A DNA stretch of 64,000 bases from Acidiphilium sp. (GTDB lineage Bacteria; Pseudomonadota; Alphaproteobacteria; Acetobacterales; Acetobacteraceae), in NCBI GenBank assembly GCA_028688905.1, contig JAQTXH010000002.1:207061-271060 (forward strand), in the 5' to 3' direction. The notes below the pieces were generated by a model that saw only the letters and a program-made list of their open reading frames with translations, searched no databases and was not told the origin of the DNA. Shown here piece by piece: positions 44,108 to 51,772 of this stretch. Both the position numbers and the translations under genes were made by a program. Positions within the stretch are counted from its first letter, which is position 1. The number at the start of each line of letters is the position of its first letter.

Positions 44108-44208
44108 TCCGGCCGATGATTTGTTGAAATTTTTATTCTGACGCTAACGGAAATTTTACTTCCGGCATGCATCCTGAGGGACGTGAACGATCGTATCCGA
44201 ATGGAGCA

Positions 44209-45123
44209 ATGTGTGTGAGCGTAATGGAATCGTCAGATTTTTCTGACTCCACCCCGGTTTCTGGTCCGATCCTGGCCGATTCGCAGGGTGCTCTGGCGGA
44301 TCGGCGGGTCCGCGCCTCGCTGCGGCGGTTGGCCGCCGGGGAACAGCGCAAGCGGTCGATGCGGCTGAGCGAAGCGCTGCGCGATGACGCGTTTTGTCTG
44401 CGATATCTGCCGCGTCAGCGCTTGGGCGGTGCCGGCCAGGGCGCTGCCGATCGGATCGAAGGGGCCGAACTTTGGGTTGGGTTGCCGAATCGCCGGCGGG
44501 GACTGGTATCGGTGGCACCGTTGTTGCGCGATCTCGATCAGCCGCTGGTGCGCCAGGAGATGCTGCGCTTCACGCTGGATGCCGCGGCGGCGGAGGTTGC
44601 CATCTGGCCGGAGCGTTGGCGGATCGCGGTGCCGGTGCCGGGTCGCACCCTGGCCGATGGCGCGGTGTGCGACGTACTGGCCGCGGCGCTGCGCCAGGCC
44701 GGGATTGGCGACGGGCGGGTCGATCTGCAAATCGACGAATCCGAACTGGTTGAAGGCGGGGCGGCGCTGCATCACGCAATCGGGACGTTGCGTGATCGCG
44801 GAATCGGGGTGATTTTGGAGGGGTTTGGCGCGATTTTCGGCAGCCTGGCCCTATTGCCGCGCCTGCCGCTGACCGGACTGAAGCTCGATCGGCGGTTGGC
44901 GCACGCTGGCGCGCCGGAGGACGTGGCGGACGAAATCACGTTGATCCGTGCCTCGGTGGAAATCGCGCATCGGCTAGGGGTGGCGGTTACGATCGATGGG
45001 ATCGAGACCGAGGCGGAGATGCAGCGAATCCGCCACCTGGGGGTCGATCTGGTGCAGGGGCCGTGGATTGGGCCGGCGATGTCGGCCGAGGCGATCCGGG
45101 CGCGGGCGCGTGGTGCCGGGTAA
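44209..45123 (+). CDS. Degenerate EAL-domain protein
   Basis: A 304-residue cytoplasmic protein whose residues ~75-295 follow the EAL phosphodiesterase fold: RGLVSVAPLLRDLDQPLVRQ, LQIDESELVEGGAALHHAI, GVILEGFGAIFGSLALLPRL, LKLDRRLAHAG, VTIDGIETEAEMQ. Catalytic positions are mostly lost: EAL reads AEL, the Asn ligand region reads AVPVPG, the first Glu of LEITE is Gln, and DDFGTG reads EGFGAI; the Lys and last Glu remain. Probably not a phosphodiesterase, but it could bind c-di-GMP or a protein partner. Start at ATG 44209 with GGAG 5 bp upstream. Confidence 0.8.
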   Translation: MCVSVMESSDFSDSTPVSGPILADSQGALADRRVRASLRRLAAGEQRKRSMRLSEALRDDAFCLRYLPRQRLGGAGQGAADRIEGAELWVGLPNRRRGLVSVAPLLRDLDQPLVRQEMLRFTLDAAAAEVAIWPERWRIAVPVPGRTLADGAVCDVLAAALRQAGIGDGRVDLQIDESELVEGGAALHHAIGTLRDRGIGVILEGFGAIFGSLALLPRLPLTGLKLDRRLAHAGAPEDVADEITLIRASVEIAHRLGVAVTIDGIETEAEMQRIRHLGVDLVQGPWIGPAMSAEAIRARARGAG

Positions 45124-45185
45124 TTCGGAATTCTGCGATCGGAGCGGCTTGCCCGTTCGGTCAATCCGGGCCAGACGCTTCGCCC

Positions 45186-45551
45186 ATGACAAACAAGCCA
45201 GACGATGTATCCGAGGGAGACAAGGTGGCGCGGAGCGAGACCGCCGATGCGATCGATCGCGGCGATGGTCCGGAGGGCGCGGTGATCGCGGCCATCATGG
45301 ATCTGGCGCGGATCCGGGGCGGCGGAGCGTCGATCAGCCCGACCGAGGTGGCGCATGCGCTTGCCGATCGGGCGGGTTTGGGTGGCGATGCCCCGGCGTG
45401 GCGGACGTACCTACCTTCGGTGCGGCGGGCGGCGATGGATCTGGCGCGCACCGGCAAGATCGACATTTTGCGCAAGGGCAAGGCCATTGCGCCTGAGGCG
45501 GCCCGTGGGGTGATCCGGTTGCGGCTGCGCGCGGACCAGGAGGAAATTTGA
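45186..45551 (+). CDS. DUF3253 protein
   Basis: A 121-residue acidic-then-helical protein. The core from AVIAAIMDLARIRGGGASIS through PTEVAHALA and YLPSVRRAAMDLARTGKI to LRKGKAIAPEAARGVIRLR matches the winged-helix-like DUF3253. Function is unknown; the fold suggests nucleic acid or protein binding. It follows the EAL protein by 62 bp and its stop codon lies in a 15-bp tandem duplication. Confidence 0.8.
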   Translation: MTNKPDDVSEGDKVARSETADAIDRGDGPEGAVIAAIMDLARIRGGGASISPTEVAHALADRAGLGGDAPAWRTYLPSVRRAAMDLARTGKIDILRKGKAIAPEAARGVIRLRLRADQEEI

Positions 45552-45576
45552 TGGGCAAGAGTTTGATGGGCAAGAG
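45547..45576 (+). repeat. 15-bp tandem duplication spanning a stop codon
   Basis: TTTGATGGGCAAGAG occurs twice head to tail. The TGA stop of the DUF3253 gene is inside the first unit; because 15 is a multiple of three, the second unit repeats the stop in frame. Confidence 0.92.
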
Positions 45577-45615
45577 TTCAATGCGACCATCGTGTGTGGT
45601 GGCCGCGGTGAAATC

Positions 45616-47397
45616 ATGAAATTCTTGCGTAATGTCTGGGCCGCGCTGCGCGATACGTGGCGGTTGTCGAAACCCTATTTTCAGTCAGACCAGAAATGGC
45701 GCGCCTATGGACTGCTGGCGGCGAACCTTATTCTCAGCCTGATCACTGTGTACGGCGTCGTTCTCAATACCTATTGGTTTCGATATTCGTACGACGCACT
45801 CCAGACCAAAAATGCGGGGATGTTCTGGCAACTGGCCTACGGCTACATCAGGGTCAAAGAAGTTCCGTATATCGTGCCGGGGTTTCTGGAGATCGGCGTT
45901 CTGCTGACCGCCGCCTCGGTTTACGCGGTGTATTTCACCCAGATGCTGGAAATTCGCTGGCGCACCTGGTTGACCCATTATTTTGTTCAGGCCTGGTTGC
46001 AGGGGCGCGCGTATTATCAGATCAGTCTGACCGCGAAGGCGGGTACCGCGCTCGATAACCCGGATCAGCGAATTGCCGACGACGTGCGGTCGTTCGTGTC
46101 GAACACGCTCAGTCTGGGGCTGAGCTTCATCACCAATCTGACCAGCATTTTCAGCTATATCGCGATCCTGTGGTCAATATCGGGGATGATCAAGCCGTTC
46201 GGCGTCGCGGTGCCGGGGTATCTGGTCTGGATCGCGCTGGGGTATTCGGTGCTAGGGACGGCGTTTGTCCATCTGATCGGGCGCAAACTGATCCCGCTGA
46301 CGTTCCAGCAGCAGCAGGTCGATGCCGATTTTCGTTATAATCTGGTGCGGGTACGGGAGAATACCGAACAGATCGCGTTGTACGGCGGTGAGGCGCAGGA
46401 AGCGGGCGGATTGTCCGAGCGATTTACCGCGATTGTCGGCAATTGGTGGAAAATCATGCGCCGCACCAAAATGCTGAATTTTTTCTATTACGGCTTCGTC
46501 AATACCGCGACCTTCGTGGGCCTGGTGGTGGCGGCACCGGCTTTTTTTGCCGGGGCGATATCGCTGGGGGCGCTGCAACAGATTGGTTCGGCTTTTGGTA
46601 ACACCCAGGGCGCGTTTTCATGGTTCGTCAATTCTTATCAGCAGATCGTGCTGTGGCGGGCGACGGTACAGCGGTTGGACGGGTTCGAACGGGCGGTGCG
46701 GGCGGCGCATCGCACCGATGGGCAGCGTGCCCTGCGGACCGAAGTGGTTGGAACCGGGATGCAGGCGCATGAACTCGCGATCGATTTGCCCGATGGGCGG
46801 CATTTATTCGCGCAATCGGAATTGAAGATCGCGCCGGGCACGCCGATTGCGATCACCGGACCGTCCGGGGCGGGAAAATCGACGTTGTTTCGCACACTCG
46901 CGGGCATCTGGCCGTTTGGCCATGGGCAGATATCGCGACCGGCGGGGCAATTGATGTTTTTACCCCAAAAACCTTACTTTCCGTTGGGGTCGCTCAAGCA
47001 GGCGGTGGCATATCCACGCGAGGCGCAGGAGGTGACGGATGCGGCGGTGCGGATCGCTTTGATGGATGTCGGGTTGGGCGAATTGACGGGGGGGTTGGAG
47101 CAGGTGGACAACTGGACGATGCGTCTTTCGGGCGGCGAGCAGCAGCGGTTGGCGTTGGCGCGGGCGTTGATTGTGCGGCCCGACTGGTTGTTTCTGGATG
47201 AAGCGTTGTCGGCGTTGGATGAACCGGCGGCGCTGGAATTATTCGGGGTGGTGCGGGCGCGGTTGCCGGCGACCCAGATTGTTTCCATTTCGCATCAGGC
47301 CAGTGTGGTCGATTTGCACCCGCGCCGGGCGCAGCTGACGCCGGATGCTTCCGGGGCGATGCACCTCACCGATGCCGCGGCGGGACCCGGGGGATGA
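45616..47397 (+). CDS. SbmA/BacA-type ABC transporter with fused ATPase (YddA-like)
   Basis: A 593-residue ABC exporter of the ABC_D type. The membrane half resembles SbmA/BacA (TWRLSKPYFQSDQKWRAYGL, NTYWFRYSYDALQ, EIRWRTWLTHYFVQAWL, NPDQRIADDVRSF, six helices). The nucleotide-binding half has ITGPSGAGKSTLFRTLAGIW, RLSGGEQQRLALARAL and DWLFLDEALSALDEP. Family members move peptides, or vitamin B12 in mycobacteria. The start at MKFLRN is preferred to an upstream ATG. Its last base pairs overlap the GDPD start by 4 bp. Confidence 0.88.
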   Translation: MKFLRNVWAALRDTWRLSKPYFQSDQKWRAYGLLAANLILSLITVYGVVLNTYWFRYSYDALQTKNAGMFWQLAYGYIRVKEVPYIVPGFLEIGVLLTAASVYAVYFTQMLEIRWRTWLTHYFVQAWLQGRAYYQISLTAKAGTALDNPDQRIADDVRSFVSNTLSLGLSFITNLTSIFSYIAILWSISGMIKPFGVAVPGYLVWIALGYSVLGTAFVHLIGRKLIPLTFQQQQVDADFRYNLVRVRENTEQIALYGGEAQEAGGLSERFTAIVGNWWKIMRRTKMLNFFYYGFVNTATFVGLVVAAPAFFAGAISLGALQQIGSAFGNTQGAFSWFVNSYQQIVLWRATVQRLDGFERAVRAAHRTDGQRALRTEVVGTGMQAHELAIDLPDGRHLFAQSELKIAPGTPIAITGPSGAGKSTLFRTLAGIWPFGHGQISRPAGQLMFLPQKPYFPLGSLKQAVAYPREAQEVTDAAVRIALMDVGLGELTGGLEQVDNWTMRLSGGEQQRLALARALIVRPDWLFLDEALSALDEPAALELFGVVRARLPATQIVSISHQASVVDLHPRRAQLTPDASGAMHLTDAAAGPGG

Positions 47398-48341
47398 AGC
47401 AGATCGCCCTTTTCGGTCATCGCGGCGCGCGGGGGCTGGTGGCGGAGAACACGCTGGCAGGGTTTGCCGCGGCGCGGGCGTGCGGGGTGACCGGGGTGGA
47501 GTTCGATGTCGGGTTGACCGCCGATGGCGTGACGGTGGTGCATCACGACCCGCGGCTGAACCCTGATATCGCTCGGGATCAGGGCGTTTATGTCGGGCGC
47601 GATGCGCCGCGCCTCATGGATGTGACTTATTCCCAGATTGAGTCTTATGACGTGGGACGGTTGCGGGCCGGGTCGGCGTACGCGGCGCGATTTCCGGATC
47701 AGGCGACAACGGACGGGGCGCGCATTCCCAAACTGGATGCGGCCCTCGCGGTGCTGGACGGGCTGGATTTATTGATCGAGGTCAAGACGTATCCGGACCG
47801 GACGGACGAGACCGCGTCACCGCGCGCGATGGCGGTGGCGGTGATCGCGGCGCTGCGGCGGGCGGGGGCGGTCGCGCGCGGCGTGTTGGCAGCGTTCGAT
47901 TGGCGGGTGCTGCGCGAAGCATCGGAGTTGGAACCGGCGCTTCGGCGCTGCTGCCTCACCGCGCCGGATACGCTCGATCAGGGCGGGTTGTGGTTGGATG
48001 GGCTGGATTTACGCGCATTCGATGGCAAGGTGGTGCGTGCCGTCGCGGCTACGGGGGCTGCGGGTTGGGCACCGCTCCATGCCAGCCTCGATCCGGCCGA
48101 GGTCCGTGAGGCCCAGGCGCTCGGCCTTTTTGTTCTGCCGTGGACCGTCAATACGCCCGAGGCGTTTGAGCGGATGCTCGGGTTTGGCGTGGACGGGATA
48201 GTCTCCGACCGGCCGGATTGGGCCCGGCTTGCCATCGAGCACGCTGGTCTGGGCGTTGCCGCGCCAGGGTTCGTGGCAGGTGTAGGCCGCCTTGTCCCAG
48301 AAATTGGCGCGGCGGGCGGCGTGAAACAGGAATTGCCGTAG
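47394..48341 (+). CDS. Glycerophosphodiester phosphodiesterase (UgpQ-like)
   Basis: A 315-residue cytosolic-type GDPD that splits glycerophosphodiesters into glycerol 3-phosphate and alcohol. The catalytic GHRGARGLVAENTLAGF (His-Arg), VEFDVGLTADGVTVVHHDP (Glu-Asp and second His) and LIEVKTYPD are intact, ending GVDGIVSDRPDWARLAI. The domain normally stops there; the last ~30 residues are extra and lie in the segment that overlaps an opposing gene. Translation is coupled to the ABC transporter (ATGA). Confidence 0.92.
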   Translation: MKQIALFGHRGARGLVAENTLAGFAAARACGVTGVEFDVGLTADGVTVVHHDPRLNPDIARDQGVYVGRDAPRLMDVTYSQIESYDVGRLRAGSAYAARFPDQATTDGARIPKLDAALAVLDGLDLLIEVKTYPDRTDETASPRAMAVAVIAALRRAGAVARGVLAAFDWRVLREASELEPALRRCCLTAPDTLDQGGLWLDGLDLRAFDGKVVRAVAATGAAGWAPLHASLDPAEVREAQALGLFVLPWTVNTPEAFERMLGFGVDGIVSDRPDWARLAIEHAGLGVAAPGFVAGVGRLVPEIGAAGGVKQELP

Positions 48342-48920
48342 AGCCGGAGCCTGCCAGCCGGCTTCGTCGATCAGGATATCGATCGGCGCGAATAATTCGT
48401 GCGCATGGGCGATATTATGGGCGGCGAATTCGTCGAATTGCCGGGGTTTGAGGGCGTAGAGCACCCGCATGTCGCGCACCGGCAGGGCGATGGTGGTTTG
48501 CGGCTCGTGCTCGAACAGGCCGATGGTTTGCCAGCGGGGGGTGTCGTCGTGTTCGGCGACGCTGCGCTTCAGCCAGACCGCCGGGCAGGAAACCAGCAGG
48601 GAGTGCAGGCTGGGCGAGTAGCGGGAGCGTTTGTCGAGCAGGTTTTGCAGACTGCCGCAGACTTCGATTGCGAAGATATCAACGAATGGGTCGGATGCGG
48701 TGCCGCCGAACCAGAGCCACAATCCGTCGGGAAAGGTGCGCATGCGGGCGGCACCTGGGATTTTCAGCGAGGGCGCGTCGTTTTCCAGCGCGGGGCCGGG
48801 TCTTGCTTTTAACCAGACGCCGTGGCCGCGCGCATCGGCCATTTCGAGGCCGGGTGGGGTTTGTGGCCAGGCTCTGATGCGTTCACGCACGAAGACGTCG
48901 AGTGTCTGAAAACCCATCAT
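48009..48920 (-). CDS. Uncharacterised protein overlapping the GDPD gene tail-to-tail
   Basis: A 303-residue protein with no signal peptide or membrane helix. I do not recognise the family. Notable segments are MRTFPDGLWLWFGGTASDPF, IFAIEVCGSLQNLLDKRSRY, WQTIGLFEHEPQTT and LIDEAGWQAPALRQFLFHAA. Residues 1-~190 lie outside the GDPD gene, in clear high-GC coding sequence. The last ~110 residues are encoded antisense to GDPD codons and look low in structure (PRQNKKAERLGLT). The real protein may have ended near residue 190 before a stop was lost. Confidence 0.65.
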   Translation of the reverse strand: MMGFQTLDVFVRERIRAWPQTPPGLEMADARGHGVWLKARPGPALENDAPSLKIPGAARMRTFPDGLWLWFGGTASDPFVDIFAIEVCGSLQNLLDKRSRYSPSLHSLLVSCPAVWLKRSVAEHDDTPRWQTIGLFEHEPQTTIALPVRDMRVLYALKPRQFDEFAAHNIAHAHELFAPIDILIDEAGWQAPALRQFLFHAARRANFWDKAAYTCHEPWRGNAQTSVLDGKPGPIRPVGDYPVHAKPEHPLKRLGRIDGPRQNKKAERLGLTDLGRIEAGMERCPTRSPRSRDGTHHLAIECA

Positions 48921-48955
48921 TTTTAATCCATTTCAGTGCAAGGCAGCTCAAAAAC

Positions 48956-48970
48956 ACTACCTTAGGTAGT
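48956..48970. promoter_or_regulatory. Imperfect palindrome in the efflux-operon promoter region
   Basis: ACTACC and GGTAGT flank a 3-nt centre, between the uncharacterised leftward gene and the efflux operon. Possible operator. Confidence 0.3.
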
Positions 48971-49025
48971 ATTCTGTAATCGTGATCGCTTGGCAAGGTG
49001 AATCCGCGCGCGGGGGGCGAATTTA

Positions 49026-49039
49026 TGAACGATTGTTCA
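49026..49039. promoter_or_regulatory. TetR-like operator candidate upstream of the efflux operon
   Basis: TGAAC-GATT-GTTCA is a perfect inverted repeat ~140 bp upstream of the emrA-like start. Its shape resembles operators of TetR repressors that control efflux pumps, but no TetR gene is in the window. Confidence 0.4.
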
Positions 49040-49178
49040 GATTGTGCGCGAACTCCGCGTTTCCGTCCGGTTTCAATCCGGGTTGAAATGGTGCCGGCCG
49101 GAGGCTTCATATTTCTTGCGTTAAACCCAAAGTTAACGACCTACTGGCCATAATGCGGAAGGCTGAGGCAGGCGGCAG

Positions 49179-50225
49179 ATGGAAAAGTCGGATGATCGGG
49201 CGGGAAAGGACAGCGTGAGCGACGCCGAGACGAACGTTCCGGTGCGCGGACGTAGCCGGCGGCCGTTTATCATTCTGGTGCTGGTGTTATTGCTGCTGGT
49301 GGCGGGCGGTGTCGTATACTGGCTGCATGCCCGCAATTTTGCGACGACCGATGATGCCCAGATCGATGGCGCGATCCATCAGATCGCGCCACGGATTTCC
49401 GGGCAGGTCGAGGCGGTGCTGGTGCATCAGAACGAGCACGTCTCCAAGGGGCAGATTTTGGTCGAGCTCGATGCCGGGACTGAGCGCGTGGCGGTGGATC
49501 GGGCGCGGGCGCAGCGGGCGCAGGCGGTGGCCGATGTGGGAACCAAGCGCGCGGATCAGGCCGAGGCCGCGGCCAATGTCGAGGTGGCGCAGGCCAATTT
49601 GTTCAAGGCGCAACGCGATGCCAGGCGGTATCTCCGGGTCAATCCTCAGGCGATCACCCGGACCAATCTGGATGCCGCGACATCGGAACTGCGCGCGGCG
49701 CAGGCGCGGGTGGATGTGGCGCGCGAGCAGGTGACCGGCGCGAAGGCGGAGTTGGTCGCGGCAAAGGCGGCGTTGCGGGCGGCGGATGTGGCGGTCGAAA
49801 ACGCGACGTTGCAACTGACCTATATCATCATTCGCGCGCCGGCTTCGGGGTATATCGCCGAGCGAACGGTGCGGACCGGGAATGTGGTGGCACCCGGAAC
49901 CGGGTTGATGGCGCTGGTGGGGGATCGGTACTGGGTGACGGCGAATTACAAGGAGACCGAACTCGGGCGGATCAAGGCGGGGCAGCACGTGCGCGTCTAT
50001 ATCGACGCGGTGCCGGGGATTGGATTTCACGCGCGCGTCACCGGCATTCAGCGCGGCACCGGCAGCATATTTTCGCTGCTGCCGGCGGAGAATGCGACCG
50101 GAAATTACGTAAAGATCGTGCAGCGGGTGCCGGTGCGGATTACGTTCAATGATAAGCGGTTGTCGAAATATGTGATCGCGCCGGGGATGTCGGTCGAGCC
50201 TTACATTCATATTACGCATAAATGA
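49179..50225 (+). CDS. HlyD/EmrA-family membrane fusion protein
   Basis: A 348-residue periplasmic adaptor with one N-terminal membrane helix (~30-50, FIILVLVLLLLVAGGVVYWL), then TTDDAQIDGAIHQIAPRISG, lipoyl and long coiled-coil regions (~95-210) and IRAPASGYIAERTVRTGNVV. It links the inner-membrane pump to the outer-membrane channel. It overlaps the MFS pump gene by 4 bp. Confidence 0.93.
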   Translation: MEKSDDRAGKDSVSDAETNVPVRGRSRRPFIILVLVLLLLVAGGVVYWLHARNFATTDDAQIDGAIHQIAPRISGQVEAVLVHQNEHVSKGQILVELDAGTERVAVDRARAQRAQAVADVGTKRADQAEAAANVEVAQANLFKAQRDARRYLRVNPQAITRTNLDAATSELRAAQARVDVAREQVTGAKAELVAAKAALRAADVAVENATLQLTYIIIRAPASGYIAERTVRTGNVVAPGTGLMALVGDRYWVTANYKETELGRIKAGQHVRVYIDAVPGIGFHARVTGIQRGTGSIFSLLPAENATGNYVKIVQRVPVRITFNDKRLSKYVIAPGMSVEPYIHITHK

Positions 50226-51772
50226 GCCTGCTTTACGCCGCGAAGCCCAATCTGCCGCGCTCGGCGGCGGGGATTTACAACCCGTGGCTGATCGTCGCGA
50301 TGATCGCACTGGCACCGTTTATGGAGGTGCTCGATACAACCATCGCCAATGTGGCGCTGACCCACATCGCCGGATCGCTGGCGGTCAGCCCGGAGGAGAG
50401 CACGTGGGTGCTGACCTCCTATCTGGTGTCGAACAGCGTGATCTTGCCGATTACCGGCTGGTTGCAGACGGTGTTCGGGCGCAAGCGGCTGTTTTTGGTC
50501 TGTATCGGGCTGTTTACGGCAAGCTCGGCGCTCTGCGCGTTTTCGACCTCGCTGACCATGCTGATCATCGCGCGGGTGATCCAGGGTCTGGGTGGCGGCG
50601 GGCTACAGCCGATTACCCAGTCGATGTATGCCGACAGTTTTCCGGTGGAAAAGCGCGCCCAGGTGTTCGCGGTGTTCGGAGTGGTGATTGTTGTCGCACC
50701 GGCGACCGGCCCGATTCTGGGCGGGTGGCTGACCGATCATTTGTCGTGGCACTGGGTGTTCCTGATCAATCTGCCGATCGGATTGATCGCGTTTACCCTG
50801 ATCGCGATTTTTGTCGATGAACCCATTCTGCTGGTGCGTGAGCGGGCGGCAAAACTGGCGGCGGGGTTGCGGTTCGATTGGTTCGGACTGATTCTGGTGG
50901 CGGCCGGGTTTGGGGCGTTGCAGATTTTTCTCGACAAGTTTTCGCTCGATGACGGGTTTGGTTCGTCGTTCATCTGCACTCTGTTCGTGGTCTGGACGGT
51001 GTCGCTGGTGTCGCTGGTGACACTGGGGGTGTGGGAGTGGGGACATCCGGAGCCGGTGGTGAATGTGCGGCTGTTCAAACACCTTAATTTTTCAATCTCG
51101 TGTCTGATCATGTTCATGATCGGGTTCATTCTGCTCAGTACAACGCAACTGTTGCCGCAACTGACCCAGACGCTGCTGGGATATTCGTCGGAAACCTCGG
51201 GGTTTGCGCTGGCGCTGGGCGGGTTGGCGACGATCGGGTTGATGCCGGTGGCGGGGATTGCGACCGGGCGGTATGTTTCGGCGAAGCTTCTGCTGATCGG
51301 CGGGTTGGTCGAGACCGGGATGGCGCTGATTTTGCAGTCGCATCTGGCACCGGACGCTTCATTTTATACGATTTCGATGGATCGGGTGCTGCAAGTGATT
51401 GCCTTGCCGTTTCTGTTCGTGCCGATTTCGGCGTTATCCTATGTCGGGCTGCCGCCCGCCCGGAATGCCGATGCTTCGGCCATTATCAATCAGGTGCGCA
51501 ATATCGGCGGCAGCATCGGGATTTCGTTTGTGACGACGATGCTGGCGTGGCGCACCCAGTTTCATCATGCAAGACTGGCGGATGCGATTACACCGTATGT
51601 CAGCCTGCACGGTCAGACGCTTCCTCAAATCGCGGCTGCCGTGCAAGATGAGGCAGCATTTATGAGCTATCTCGATGTGTTCCATATTCTTGGCCTGATG
51701 GCCTTGCTGGTGTGGCCAGTGATTTTACTGCTTGGTACGCCGGCGCGGCACCCTGCGAAAGGAGTTTCCTGA
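50222..51772 (+). CDS. DHA2-type (EmrB/QacA) MFS multidrug transporter
   Basis: A 516-residue, 14-helix drug-proton antiporter. Family signatures are LDTTIANVALTHIAGSLAVS, STWVLTSYLVSNSVILPITG, FGRKRLFLVCIGLF and ARVIQGLGGGGLQP. It works with the HlyD-type adaptor and outer-membrane factor encoded on each side. The stop overlaps the next start (TGATG). Confidence 0.94.
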   Translation: MSLLYAAKPNLPRSAAGIYNPWLIVAMIALAPFMEVLDTTIANVALTHIAGSLAVSPEESTWVLTSYLVSNSVILPITGWLQTVFGRKRLFLVCIGLFTASSALCAFSTSLTMLIIARVIQGLGGGGLQPITQSMYADSFPVEKRAQVFAVFGVVIVVAPATGPILGGWLTDHLSWHWVFLINLPIGLIAFTLIAIFVDEPILLVRERAAKLAAGLRFDWFGLILVAAGFGALQIFLDKFSLDDGFGSSFICTLFVVWTVSLVSLVTLGVWEWGHPEPVVNVRLFKHLNFSISCLIMFMIGFILLSTTQLLPQLTQTLLGYSSETSGFALALGGLATIGLMPVAGIATGRYVSAKLLLIGGLVETGMALILQSHLAPDASFYTISMDRVLQVIALPFLFVPISALSYVGLPPARNADASAIINQVRNIGGSIGISFVTTMLAWRTQFHHARLADAITPYVSLHGQTLPQIAAAVQDEAAFMSYLDVFHILGLMALLVWPVILLLGTPARHPAKGVS

